A stretch of 64,000 nucleotides of DNA from Flavobacteriales bacterium. GTDB lineage: Bacteria; Bacteroidota; Bacteroidia; Flavobacteriales_F; PHOS-HE28. The notes beneath the pieces were generated by a model. That model had not been told where the DNA came from. It saw only the letters and a program-made list of their open reading frames with translations, and searched no databases. Shown piece by piece: positions 1 to 14,924 of the stretch. The stretch spans positions 2,108,001 through 2,172,000 of the forward strand of contig JADJWA010000001.1 in NCBI GenBank assembly GCA_016716605.1, written 5' to 3'. Within the stretch, counting starts at the first letter, position 1, and each line of letters begins with the position of its first letter. The position numbers and the translations under genes were made by a program.

Positions 1-81
1 AGCATGCAGATGGATCCGAGCAAACCCGTCCAAGCAGCGGTGCGGGCGATGGCTGGGGTATGTTCACTCATGGTTCAAGCT

Positions 82-501
82 TTAGTGAAAGACCAAGACG
101 GCGAGGATCACGATGGTCAGCGTGGTGAGCAGGCTCAGCCGACCCAATGGCGCGATCGCCTTCAATTGGGCCTCGGTATCGCCCTCCTGGGCCTTGCGGG
201 CTTTGGCGGAAATGATCCCGATCAGCGCGCCGAGCACCAGGAAGAGCACCAGCTTGGCGATCAATAAAGGCATCTCCCCGATCACCGACAGCAATGGCCA
301 GAGCAGGTACACGCCGGAAACGGTCAGGAGCAGCAGGCCGATGTGGCCCATGCGGCTCAACGCGAAAACCTGGACCATGAAGGCACGGCCCTTCTCAGGC
401 TCCATCCGCGACGCGGCGATGCCCAGGAACATGAACCCGAAGCTGGTGCCCAAGCCCATGGCCAGTCCGATGAAGTGAAGAATGAGCATCAGGTCCTTCA
501 T
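82..501 (-). CDS. Small four-helix integral membrane protein, unknown function
   Basis: This predicted inner-membrane protein of 139 residues is almost entirely hydrophobic. Four membrane segments are visible, at roughly residues 5-25, 45-65, 72-92 and 112-134, with a conserved-looking His-Phe-Ile-Gly in the first helix. An upstream in-frame start at 537 exists, but the Met-Lys-Asp start at 501 gives a cleaner N-terminus directly before helix 1, so I chose it. It is transcribed away from the STAND gene at 689. No catalytic motif is recognisable and I assign no function. Confidence 0.6.
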   Translation of the reverse strand: MKDLMLILHFIGLAMGLGTSFGFMFLGIAASRMEPEKGRAFMVQVFALSRMGHIGLLLLTVSGVYLLWPLLSVIGEMPLLIAKLVLFLVLGALIGIISAKARKAQEGDTEAQLKAIAPLGRLSLLTTLTIVILAVLVFH

Positions 502-688
502 GGTCGGTGTTTTTAAGAATGTGAATGTAGGAATCACTTCTGAATGAAGGTCACAGGGTCGATCTGCCCAATGTCGCAGGGAACATCATTGCACGGCCGG
601 TATCGGGATGCCATGCACATTTCGATGACACCCTTCATTTCGCATCGTTAACCTTGCATGTGCAACATGATCCGGCTAGGCGAGATCA
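502..688. other. Divergent intergenic region
   Basis: This 187-base spacer lies between a leftward membrane-protein gene and the rightward STAND gene, so it should hold promoters for both. A weak match to the Bacteroidota -7 box (TAACCTTG, 649-656) lies 33 bases before the STAND start. No coding potential or repeat was seen. Confidence 0.3.
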
Positions 689-3415
689 ATGGCCATCATC
701 AAGACCCCCGACCAACGCGTACGCGTCTTCATCAGCAGCACGATCAACGAGCTCGCCGATGAACGCCGCGCTGCACGTGAAGCCATCACCAACCTGCGGC
801 TGATCCCCGTTTTCTTTGAGGCCGGCGCGCGCCCCCATCCGCCGCGCGACCTGTACTCGGCTTACCTGGACCAAAGCCACATTTTCCTTGGTATCTATTG
901 GAACAGCTACGGCTGGGTGGCGCCGGGCGCGGAGATCAGTGGATTGGAGGATGAGTACCGGCTCTGTGGGGACCGCAAGCCGAAGCTCATCTATGTGAAG
1001 AGGTCCAACGAGCGACAGGAGCGGCTGCATGGACTCTTGCAGGATATCGAGCGAAGCGAAACCGCCTGCTACCAGCATTTCACCGATGCCGAGGAACTCC
1101 GCGGCCTCATCGAGAACGACCTCTCGGTACTGATGTCGGAGAGTTTTGAGAACGCGCTCTTCCAACAACAACAGCCGACCGCGTCAGCGACAGCAGACCA
1201 GGGCCACCACCGCATCGACGTGCTGCCGCGCATCCGGTCGGAGATCATCGGTCGCGAGGACGACCTGCAACGCGTGGACGATCTGCTGCGGAAGCCGGAC
1301 ACGAGCCTCGTGACCTTGTTGGGTGCGGGCGGCACGGGCAAGACCACCCTGTCCATCCACATCGGTCATCGTGCGAAGGAGCACTTCAACGATGGCATCG
1401 CCTTCGTTCAGCTCGCTACGGTCACGGATCACCGACTGGTCGCGGCCGCGATCGCGGATGTGCTGGACCTGCAGGACAGCGGCAAACAGGCGCTGGATGA
1501 CACCCTGGCGGAATACCTGAGCGACAAACAGCTGCTGCTGATCCTCGACAATTTCGAACAGATAACCGATGCGGCCACATTGGTGGGCAAGCTGCTGGAC
1601 CGGTGCAAGGACCTGAAGGTGCTGGTGACCAGCCGCACATCGCTGCACCTGCGCCACGAGCGGCTGTACCACTTGTCCACGCTCGGCTTGCCAGAAGTAG
1701 ATGCGCCCGTCGATTACGCCAAGCTCCAGGAATGGCCAGCCACCCGGCTCTTCGTGGAACGCGCACTGGAGGTGAACCCGGCCATGGCCCTTGATCGCGA
1801 CAATGCCGAGGCCATCATCGATATCTGCCGTCGCATGGACGGCCTTCCGTTGGCCATCGAGCTCGCTGCCGCACGCACCCGCTTTTTCCAACCCGCCGCG
1901 CTGCTTGCGCGCATCGGCAAAACGCTGGACCTGGTGAACAAGGGCCACAAGGACCTGCCCGAGCGGCAACGCACGTTGCGTGGCGCCATCGAGTGGAGCT
2001 ATCGGCTGCTCACGGAGGACACGCAGCGCGTGTTCCGGCAGCTGGGCCTCTTCCGCGGCAGCTGGACCATGGAGGCGGCTGATGCGGTGCTGGCCAATGA
2101 GGACGTGGACATCGAAGAGATGGTCGAGCGACTGCTGGATGTGAGCCTCATCAAGCCGGAGACGCTTCCGGGCAATGCGGAGCCACGTTTCAGCATGTTG
2201 CAGACCGTGCACGAGTACGCATTGGAGATGCTCGACGCGGCACCCGAGGCGGAGGAGACGAGGCGTCGTTTCGCGGGATACTACCTGAGGCTGATCATGG
2301 AGATGGACGGCAAGCTCTGGCTCCGCAACGGGGATGCATGGCTCGATGTGATCGAACATGAGAACGCGAACATCCGGGAGGCCTTCCAGGACTTCTGCCG
2401 ATGGGGGGAATGGGAGCAGGCATGGCGCTTCATCCCGAATTTCATGGTGTACTGGATCAATCGCGGCGGTTTTTCTGAAGCAACCCAGGTCAATGAGGCA
2501 TCACGGATCCACGACAAGGGCCTGTGGGAGTTGCCGGACATTAACCCGCGGGTGAAGGCGCGTGCCCTCATCTGGACCGCCAACAACCACATGTTCCAGT
2601 TCCGCATGGACCAGGGCTTCGAATTATTGGAAGCGGCCGCACGGGTCGCAGAGGCCAACGGTGATGAGGCTTCCTTGGGTGAAGCCATCGGCATGGCCGG
2701 CTGCTATGGTTGCTATGTGGGGCATACCGATGCCGGCGAGAAGATCGAGCGTGGAACGGCCATCGTGAGCAAGCACGGTGACAAGTTCATGAGCTGCATG
2801 ATGCTGCTCTGGTCCGGCGAGCACTATCGCCAGCAGGGCCGGATGGACATCGTCCTGGCGAACCTGGACCGCGCCGAACGTATCGCGGAAGAAGAGGGCA
2901 TGATCTTCATCCTCGCCACCAGCCGCCTCATGCGCTTCGGCCATCAAGCGAACGAATCCGGCTGTGACTGGCAGCGATTGGCGCGCGAGGCACGCGCCCT
3001 ATACACCTTGCTGCCACCAAAGGGGTATCAATCGGCAAAATCGTCCGCCAAACAGGTATTGAGCTATGCGCTACTACGGAACAATGATCCCGAAGCGGCG
3101 GCCATGGCTCTCCGTCAAGGTCTGGAGCATGCCCGACATGCGGGAGAGAGCGAGACAGAGTTGAACGCCGTAGCCGCAGCTGCGGTCCTATTCGCGGTTC
3201 AGGGCGATGCCAGCAAGGCGATCCAACTATTGGGAGTACTGGACGCTACTATCGAAGCCGCGGCGTATCCGCTCATTGGGATACAGAAGGTGCAGTACGC
3301 GCACTTGAAGGAGGCGATGGGTGCGCGGCTCGATGGTGACCAGGAACAGCAGTGGTACGCCGACGGAAAGCGTATGGGCCTGGCGGAAGCGATCGTGCTG
3401 GCGCTGCACGGTTGA
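689..3415 (+). CDS. DUF4062 - STAND/NB-ARC ATPase - TPR protein
   Basis: This protein of 908 residues looks like a signal-transduction ATPase with numerous domains. Residues about 10-100 form a DUF4062 domain (RVFISSTINEL, then an aromatic YWNSYGW stretch). A P-loop follows near residues 212-219 (GAGGTGKTT, Lys218), with a Walker B-like LLLILDNFEQ near 281-290 and an NB-ARC-like GLPLAIELAA motif near 390. The last 350 or so residues are helical and TPR-like. Proteins of this class usually act as ATP-driven oligomerising switches in regulation or defence. No nuclease, protease or DNA-binding effector is visible, so output may depend on a partner. It is monocistronic, and a cyclase C-terminal remnant lies just downstream. 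Confidence 0.85.
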   Translation: MAIIKTPDQRVRVFISSTINELADERRAAREAITNLRLIPVFFEAGARPHPPRDLYSAYLDQSHIFLGIYWNSYGWVAPGAEISGLEDEYRLCGDRKPKLIYVKRSNERQERLHGLLQDIERSETACYQHFTDAEELRGLIENDLSVLMSESFENALFQQQQPTASATADQGHHRIDVLPRIRSEIIGREDDLQRVDDLLRKPDTSLVTLLGAGGTGKTTLSIHIGHRAKEHFNDGIAFVQLATVTDHRLVAAAIADVLDLQDSGKQALDDTLAEYLSDKQLLLILDNFEQITDAATLVGKLLDRCKDLKVLVTSRTSLHLRHERLYHLSTLGLPEVDAPVDYAKLQEWPATRLFVERALEVNPAMALDRDNAEAIIDICRRMDGLPLAIELAAARTRFFQPAALLARIGKTLDLVNKGHKDLPERQRTLRGAIEWSYRLLTEDTQRVFRQLGLFRGSWTMEAADAVLANEDVDIEEMVERLLDVSLIKPETLPGNAEPRFSMLQTVHEYALEMLDAAPEAEETRRRFAGYYLRLIMEMDGKLWLRNGDAWLDVIEHENANIREAFQDFCRWGEWEQAWRFIPNFMVYWINRGGFSEATQVNEASRIHDKGLWELPDINPRVKARALIWTANNHMFQFRMDQGFELLEAAARVAEANGDEASLGEAIGMAGCYGCYVGHTDAGEKIERGTAIVSKHGDKFMSCMMLLWSGEHYRQQGRMDIVLANLDRAERIAEEEGMIFILATSRLMRFGHQANESGCDWQRLAREARALYTLLPPKGYQSAKSSAKQVLSYALLRNNDPEAAAMALRQGLEHARHAGESETELNAVAAAAVLFAVQGDASKAIQLLGVLDATIEAAAYPLIGIQKVQYAHLKEAMGARLDGDQEQQWYADGKRMGLAEAIVLALHG

Positions 3416-3460
3416 AACCTGCCATCGATCACATGGGCGATCCACCTCGCAGGTCGGCGT

Positions 3461-3541
3461 GGCCTTACACCGCGTGGCAAAGCGCAGGCGAAGGACAAGG
3501 GAGAGATGGAGATGTACTTCGTGGAGCGCCTAGGTCAATAG
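3461..3541 (+). pseudogene. C-terminal remnant of a class III nucleotide cyclase (copy A)
   Basis: One frame reads LTPRGKAQAKDKGEMEMYFV followed by a short tail and a TAG stop at 3539-3541. It closely matches the last residues of the intact cyclase at 11289-14924 (RGKVKAKGKGDMDMYFV) and of remnant B at 4626-4943. Nothing cyclase-like precedes it; the sequence immediately upstream is the end of the STAND gene. It has no plausible start and is best read as a leftover from a duplicated cyclase gene. Confidence 0.7.
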
Positions 3542-3563
3542 ATCACGGTGCCCACACAGGGTT

Positions 3564-4550
3564 TTACATCAGGAAACCGTTCTCCTGTTCGGCCGGTCCC
3601 GGGATATCACGGTCACCGATCATCTCGCGCATGTCGATCTCGATGCCGCGGGCGATGGCTGTGATGGGCACATCGTTGTAAGTGCCTTCGAAGGGGTTCT
3701 CGGAGTAGTCGCCGATCATCTCCATGAGGAAGAAGATCCAGATGATGAGCGCGCTGAGGAAGGGAGAGATCCAGAATAGCCAACCTGCGCCAGGGTCGAT
3801 GACATCCAGCAGGCCCAGCGGCACGAACACCGCGAAGACCATGGTGAGCCAAAGGGCTGTGCTGGCATACTGACGCGGGAAGGGGAAATTCTTGATGCGC
3901 TCAGCACGTCCCTGGTCAGCGTACAATTCCTTGATAAGCCCATGGAATTCCATGTGGCGGAAGTCCTCGAAGTAACCCGCATCGCGCAACTCCTGTAGCC
4001 TCACGCTCTGGTTGCGCAGCAACTGGGCTGCCAGGTTGCTGTGCTTGTAAACAGCGGAGAGCTCCTCAACGCTGAGGTACTTGGACATCTCCGCCTCGCA
4101 AACCGGCCCTGGCACTTCACTGGTGCGTGGCAGGTTCACGCTGCGCTCTTGCTCCAAGGGGTGTTCCCAACTGCGCGGCATGCGGAGCTGGTGGCGCAGC
4201 GCGGTGAGCCATGCGATGTGCCGGTAAATGAGCTCCCGGCGCAAAGCCGGGGCCTCTTCACCCTGCAGGAAGGCGCAGAGCGCTGCGCCAAAGGTGCGAC
4301 TGCTGTTCACGATGCCGCCCCAGATCTTGCGCGCCTCCCATGTGCGGTCGTACGAGCTGTTATTCTTGAAGCCGAGGTAGAAGGCCACTGCGATGCCGAT
4401 CACACTGATGGGCTGCCACGGGACGCTGAACTCCGCTCCAAGCAGGTAAATCGTGACATTGATGGCCGATGCGTAAACCAGCCCGACGAGGAACGGCTTC
4501 CTGGACCAGTTGAAGGTCATGAAGAAGCCGTAGTTGCGTTTGATGTACAT
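3564..4550 (-). CDS. Bestrophin/YneE-family membrane anion channel
   Basis: This protein of 328 residues resembles the bestrophin-like (YneE/UPF0187) family, whose members form pentameric ion channels in the membrane. Visible features are an N-terminal helix after FNWSRKPF, a family-typical stretch FKNNSSYDRTWEARK near residues 60-75 followed by WGGIVNSSR, and a late pair of helices near 235-285 that would line the pore. Length agrees with bacterial members. It runs opposite to its neighbours and sits between two cyclase remnants. The start at 4550 is the first Met of the conserved N-terminus. The ion carried cannot be told from sequence. Confidence 0.88.
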   Translation of the reverse strand: MYIKRNYGFFMTFNWSRKPFLVGLVYASAINVTIYLLGAEFSVPWQPISVIGIAVAFYLGFKNNSSYDRTWEARKIWGGIVNSSRTFGAALCAFLQGEEAPALRRELIYRHIAWLTALRHQLRMPRSWEHPLEQERSVNLPRTSEVPGPVCEAEMSKYLSVEELSAVYKHSNLAAQLLRNQSVRLQELRDAGYFEDFRHMEFHGLIKELYADQGRAERIKNFPFPRQYASTALWLTMVFAVFVPLGLLDVIDPGAGWLFWISPFLSALIIWIFFLMEMIGDYSENPFEGTYNDVPITAIARGIEIDMREMIGDRDIPGPAEQENGFLM

Positions 4551-4625
4551 GCCGGTTATTCAAGCCGTGAAGATGGTGAATTCACGATGCCGTTCGGGAT
4601 ACGTGACCATCGCCCAGCGCAAGGC

Positions 4626-4943
4626 ATGGAAGATCTCCGTGGGCTTCTGTACTTCAAGATACGCATCGGCATCCACACAAGCCCTGTTGTGGCCGGCATC
4701 GTGGGCGTGAAGAAGTTCCAGTATGATATCTGGGGCGATACGGTGAACACCGCCAGCCGAATGGAGAGCAGCGGCGAGGTGGGACAGGTGAACATTAGCG
4801 AAGCGACGTATGCGCTGTTGAGGGACGCTTCGTCTCCGCTCAACGAAGGCCCGATGTTCACGTTCACGCCGCGCGGCAAGGTGCAAGCGAAGGGGAAGGG
4901 AGAAATGGAGATGTACTTTGTGCAGCCATTGTCAGAACGTTGA
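4626..4943 (+). pseudogene. 5'-truncated class III nucleotide cyclase domain (copy B)
   Basis: Only the C-terminal half of a cyclase domain remains: RIGIHTSPVVAGIVG, then FQYDIWGDTVNTASRMES, then NISEATYALL and the end TPRGKVQAKGKGEMEMYFV. The metal-binding aspartates that sit earlier in the domain are missing; upstream in this frame is only the antisense of the bestrophin gene. The retained part keeps the purine-contacting Asp of QYD. It could still be translated from the ATG at 4626 (105 residues) but cannot be an active cyclase alone. It lies 42 bases upstream of the Hpt gene, at the head of the signalling operon. Confidence 0.75.
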
Positions 4944-4985
4944 TTGCGGTCGTTGCCGCACCTATCGTGCAGATACAAGCAGGCC

Positions 4986-5336
4986 ATGGAAGGAAGGAAT
5001 ATCGACCTCGACTACTTGAAGCGGTTCTGCAAGGAGGACCGCTCGCGCATGGAGCGCTATGTGAACATGTACATCCAGGGATCACCGGCCCTGTATCAGG
5101 ACCTGCTGGCCAAGGTGGAGGCCGGTGATGCCGAAGGCCTTGCCGTTGCAGCGCACAGCCTGCGCCCGCAGGTGAATTATATGGGCGCCCAGCAGGTGTT
5201 CGACCGCCTCACGGCCATTGAGCGTGATGCACGTGCGCTGGGTGCGGCTGCATGCCGGGACAATGTCCTGGAATGCGTGCGGTCGAATGCAGGGATCCTG
5301 GACGAGCTGCGGGCTTGGCTCGGCGGGGGGAGCTAG
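4986..5336 (+). CDS. Orphan histidine phosphotransfer (Hpt) protein
   Basis: This small cytoplasmic protein of 116 residues carries phosphoryl groups between receiver domains. The Hpt motif is clear: LAVAAHSLRPQVNYMG, with His57 as the phospho-acceptor. A short N-terminal helix (YLKRFCKEDRSRM) and a C-terminal helix fit the four-helix Hpt fold. The start at 4986 is preferred over an upstream in-frame start because the conserved fold begins just after it. It opens an operon of one response regulator, three hybrid kinases and a cyclase-receiver protein, all of whose kinases end in receiver domains and so need an Hpt step to reach the response regulator. Confidence 0.85.
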   Translation: MEGRNIDLDYLKRFCKEDRSRMERYVNMYIQGSPALYQDLLAKVEAGDAEGLAVAAHSLRPQVNYMGAQQVFDRLTAIERDARALGAAACRDNVLECVRSNAGILDELRAWLGGGS

Positions 5337-5395
5337 GAGGCAGAACCCGTAGAAATACGCATGCTCGACAAGGAGGCCAGAGCGATCTTGCCACC

Positions 5396-6043
5396 ATGAT
5401 CCGGATCGCGCTCGCCGATGACCAGACCCTGTTCCGCAAGGGGCTGGCCATTCTGCTCCAGGAGATGCCCGGTGTGGAGGTGACCTTGGAATGTGCGCAC
5501 GGAGCGGATCTCTTGAAGGCGATCGCCGTGGTGCCGGTCGATATCGTCCTGCTTGACCTGGAAATGCCGGTGATGGACGGCAAGGAGACCATGCACCGGA
5601 TACGGCAGGACTTCAAGGACCTGAAGGTGATCGTGCTGAGCATGCATGCCGACGAGCGCTCCATTGTGCAACTGATGGAACTGGGTGCGCGTGGCTATGT
5701 GTTGAAGACCGCCGAGCCCGAAGAGATCGAGAACGCCATACGGTCCGTGGCCGAGAGCGGCTACTACTTCAGCGACAGGGTCTCCCGCCTCATGCTGCAT
5801 GGCTTGGTGAAGGACAAGAAGGTGAAGCCCACCTTCAGCGAACGTGATGCGCTCACAGAGCGCGAGCTCGAGGTGCTCCAACTGATCTGCAAGGAGCTCA
5901 CCACCACGGAGATCGCCGGCAAACTTTTCCTGAGCCCACGCACCGTGGAGGGCTATCGCAACAACATCCTGCTGAAGACCGGGGCACGGAACACGGCAGG
6001 GATCGTGGTGTATGCCATGACCAAAGGGCTCTTCACCCCATAG
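5396..6043 (+). CDS. NarL/FixJ-family response regulator
   Basis: This DNA-binding response regulator has 215 residues. The receiver domain (about 1-120) has the acidic pair ADDQ, the phospho-acceptor Asp54 in LLDLEMPVMDG, and the conserved Lys in YVLKTAEPEE. The output is a LuxR-type helix-turn-helix (about 145-205: LTERELEVLQLI, then LSPRTVEGYRNNI). The ATG at 5396 puts the first beta strand (MIRIALADDQ) at the N-terminus; an upstream in-frame start at 5252 overlaps the Hpt gene and was rejected. It is the only transcription factor in the operon and probably its DNA output. It ends 6 bases before the first kinase. Confidence 0.92.
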   Translation: MIRIALADDQTLFRKGLAILLQEMPGVEVTLECAHGADLLKAIAVVPVDIVLLDLEMPVMDGKETMHRIRQDFKDLKVIVLSMHADERSIVQLMELGARGYVLKTAEPEEIENAIRSVAESGYYFSDRVSRLMLHGLVKDKKVKPTFSERDALTERELEVLQLICKELTTTEIAGKLFLSPRTVEGYRNNILLKTGARNTAGIVVYAMTKGLFTP

Positions 6044-6049
6044 CCCATC

Positions 6050-11288
<5,239 letters not shown>

Positions 11289-11292
<4 letters not shown>

Positions 11293-14200
11293 ACCGGATG
11301 AACGCCATAGCGCTCCTCGTCTCTGCCGCAATGCCCTTGCTGTCCGGGGCGCAGCACGATACGCTGCGCCTGCCGTTCCGGGCGCTCACCATCGAGGACG
11401 GCCTATCGCAAGGCATGGTGAATGCCATCATGGAGGACCGCTTCGGCTTCCTGTGGTTCGCCACCAAGGACGGGCTGAACCGCTATGATGGGTACAGCTT
11501 CAAGGTGTACCGGAACGATGCCGCGGATAGCACCACGCTCCGGGAGAACTACATCACCGCGCTGAGCGAGGGCACCGACGGCGCGCTCTGGGTGGGCACT
11601 GCTTCGAAGGGGCTTGATGTGATGGACCGACGGACCGAGCGGTTCAGACACGTCGATCTGGGGTCGGAAGGGAACGCATCCTACGTGTACCATGTGGTGA
11701 ATGATGAACACGGCAACGTTTGGGTAGCCACGGACAAAGGCCTCTTCAAGGTGGATCGCGCCGCAGCTGGGCCGCAGGTCGTCCGGCGGTACTTCACCCG
11801 GCAATGCCGCATGACGAAGGACCTAAGTGGGAAGCTCTGGTGCTATCTGTTCGCCACCGGCAATTTCCGCATCCACCCTGCTGCCGAAGGACCTGACCGG
11901 ATCGACACGCTCAGCATGGAGCCATTGCGCGACGGCCCTTGGAACACGGACCCCAACACCAACGTCAACGGGAACTTCCTTGTGCATCCGGCCAACGGTC
12001 GCGTATTCGCGATGCATCCCTACTTCATTGCCGAGTACGACACATCCACACTGCAACCCCGGATCATCCATCAGGTGCAATACCCTGGCGGCTCGCGACT
12101 GGAATTCGATCAGGCGGCCATCGACGCCAATGGCGTGATCTGGATACCGAGCGTGGAGCTCTGGCGATTCGATGTCAACAGCCATCGCATGTCACAGGTC
12201 CAGGCGCGCGATCCCGGCCTGGCATCGTTCCTGCGCGATGTATCGGTCTCGCACCTGGATGGGAACGGACTGCTGTGGGTCGGCACCAAAGGCTATGGCA
12301 TCCTCACGTATGACACCCGCACCGAGCACTTGAGGGCCAGGCTCGACGGCAGCGTGTACTGGATGCAAGGCACACGCGATGGACGGATGATCTGCCAGCG
12401 GCCAGGCACCTTCCTCCGCGTATTCGACCCGAAGCTGGGGCGCTATGTGATCGACCTCAAGGACAACGATCCACAATTGCGCGCGCAATTCCAGGGACTG
12501 ATGCCCGAGACCCACGCGGCGATCATGGATGACGACGGAAGCTACTGGATGTCAAAAGGCGCCCTGATCCACTTCGACCCCATCACGCGGAAGGTGACCC
12601 ACCATCCACTGCAGGATGCCGATGGCCGCCAGCTCGCCCGTCGCAAAGGTTTCTTCCCGTTGATCCCCGAGGGCAAGGACCTGCTGTGGTTCGGCACCGA
12701 CAGCGCATTCTGCATGTTCGACAAGCGCACCGGCCGCTACACGCACCACCGCTACCCCATCGTACCGCGGCACACGCCCTACCTCTTCGCGCAGGCCGCG
12801 CACATGGATGCCGACCGCGTGCTCTGGATCGGCACGGTGAGCGGACTGCTCCGGTTGGATCCTGCGACGGGGGCGTGGACGCATCATCGGCACGATGCCG
12901 CCGACAGCAGCTCCCTGAGCTTCGACCTCATCTTCTCCATCCTGCCCGACCCGGCAGAACCAGAGCGCTACCTGTGGATCGGGACCAACGGCGGCGGGCT
13001 CAACCGCTTCGATAAGCGTTCGGGCCGCTGCGATCGATTCGGCATCCGCGACGGCCTGCCCAACGACGTGATCTACGGCATGCTGGCGGATGCGAAGGGG
13101 CGGCTTTGGATGAGCACCAACAAAGGCATCTGCCGCTTCGATCCACGCACGAGGGCGGTGCGGAACTTCGATGCGCGCGACGGCCTGCAGGGCGACGAGT
13201 TCAATCGCAATGCCTTCTGCAGCCTCGACGACGGCACCTTCTTCTTCGGAGGGGTGCAGGGCTTCAACCAGTTCGCTCCCATGGACCTCGAGGACGATGA
13301 TCAGCAGGCCATGGTGACCATCACGGATATCAAGGTGCTCAACCGCTCACTCTCCTTCGGTGGTCCGGATGACCGACTGGACGCACCGGCCTTCCTGGCC
13401 CGGAAGCTGACCATCCCGCACAGCGCCAACATGATCACCTTCCAGTTCGCCAACATGGATCTGGCGCACCCGGAGCGCAATGAATTCCGCTACCAGCTCC
13501 AAGGCTTCGACCCCGAGCCGATCGAGTCCGGCACGAGCAACAATGCCGTGTACACCAACCTGGATCCGGGCGGATACACCTTCCGGGTATGGGGCCGGAA
13601 GCGCAATGGCGAGTGGGGCGAGCCGCCCGCCTCCTTCTCACTGGTAATCACCCCGCCATGGTGGCGGACAGGATGGTTCTATGCGCTCATGGTACTCGCG
13701 GTGGCCGGAGCTGTCGTCCTATACATCCGCAACGTGCGGCGCCAGCGCAGGAAACTGGAGATGACCGTGCGGGTCCGCACCCATGAGCTGAGCCGCGAGA
13801 AGGACCGCAGCGACGAATTGCTGAAGAACATCCTGCCCGCCGAGATCGCCGCGGAGCTCAAGCGCATGGGTCAGGCGGAAGCCAGGCACTATGACCAGGT
13901 CACGATCCTGTTCAGCGATTTCGTGGGCTTCACCGGCATCAGCGAGCAGCTCGCCCCAGCGGAGCTCGTCGACGAACTGAACGTGTGCTTCAATGCCTTC
14001 GACCGCATCATGGAGAAGTATGGCATCGAGAAGATCAAGACCATCGGCGATGCATACATGGCTGCTGGTGGCGTGCCCGAGCCTTCGGAGGGCATGCCGC
14101 AGGCCGCGGTGCAGGCGGCGTTGGAGATGCAGGAGATCATGGCCGAGCGGAAGGCTGAATGCGATGCACTGGGCCGGCCCGCGTTCACCATGCGCGTCGG

Positions 14201-14924
14201 CATCCATACGGGTCCGGTGGTCGCGGGCATCGTGGGCCGGCGCAAGTTCCAGTACGATGTCTGGGGCGATACGGTGAACATCGCCAGCCGCATGGAATCA
14301 GCTGGTGAGGCGGGGCGCGTGAACATCAGTGGTGGCACCTACGCCTTGGTGAAGGACGAACCGGGCCTCCACTTCGTGGCGCGTGGAAAGGTGAAGGCCA
14401 AGGGCAAAGGGGACATGGACATGTATTTCGTCACCAGGGACCAGGCCACCGGCGTTCCAACGATGGCGGCTTCGGCGCATGCGACAAGACCCTCGGGTGA
14501 GGAGCCGCAGCAGATCCGGGGACTCATGCTGAAGGAGCTGAGGATCTTGCTGGCGGAGGACAATTCCTTCAATGTGATGGTGGCGCAGGACGAGCTCGAG
14601 GATCTCATTCCCGGCGTTCGCGTCGATGTGGCTTCCAATGGCGAGGAAGCGGTGGCACGGGTGCGCGAGCAGCGGTACGATGTGGTGCTCATGGACGTGC
14701 AGATGCCGGTCTTGGACGGCTATCAGGCCACACGGGCCATCCGGGCCATGCGGAGCGAGAAGGCGCGCGTGCCGATCATCGCCCTTACGGCCAATGTGAT
14801 GCAGGCGGAAGTGGACCGTTGCATGGAGGCAGGCATGGATGCGTTCGTGCCCAAGCCGTTCAAGCGGGAAGAGCTCATGGCGGCATTGCAAAGGGTACTC
14901 GCACGAACAGGGACAGGAACATGA
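11289..14924 (+). CDS. Beta-propeller/Y_Y_Y adenylate cyclase with C-terminal receiver domain
   Basis: This membrane-anchored protein of 1,211 residues probably makes cAMP. Order: signal peptide (1-20); two-component-type propeller repeats (about 30-690, with LTIEDGLSQGM and WIGTNGGGLNRF signatures); Y_Y_Y domain (about 705-785); one membrane helix (about 790-812); class III cyclase domain; receiver domain. Both metal aspartates are present (Asp877 in FSDFVGFT, Asp921 in GDAYM). Lys917 (EKIKTIGD) and Asp990 (QYDVWGD) are the residue pair expected for ATP rather than GTP. The receiver keeps its acceptor (Asp1136, LMDVQMPVLDG), so phosphorylation may tune the enzyme. The ATG at 11289 lies in an ATGA overlap; the longer in-frame extension lies in HK2. 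Confidence 0.9.

Noticed and set aside
1..81. Coding start at position 4 on the plus strand
   Set aside because: The frame is mostly antisense of the membrane-protein gene and has no independent support.
4041..4943. A single open frame of 300 codons apparently encoding a longer cyclase-like protein
   Set aside because: The first 500 or so bases are the exact antisense of the bestrophin coding sequence; only 4626-4943 is cyclase-like.
3461..4943. One cyclase gene split by insertion of the bestrophin gene
   Set aside because: Both remnants contain the same C-terminal end, so they cannot be the two parts of one gene.
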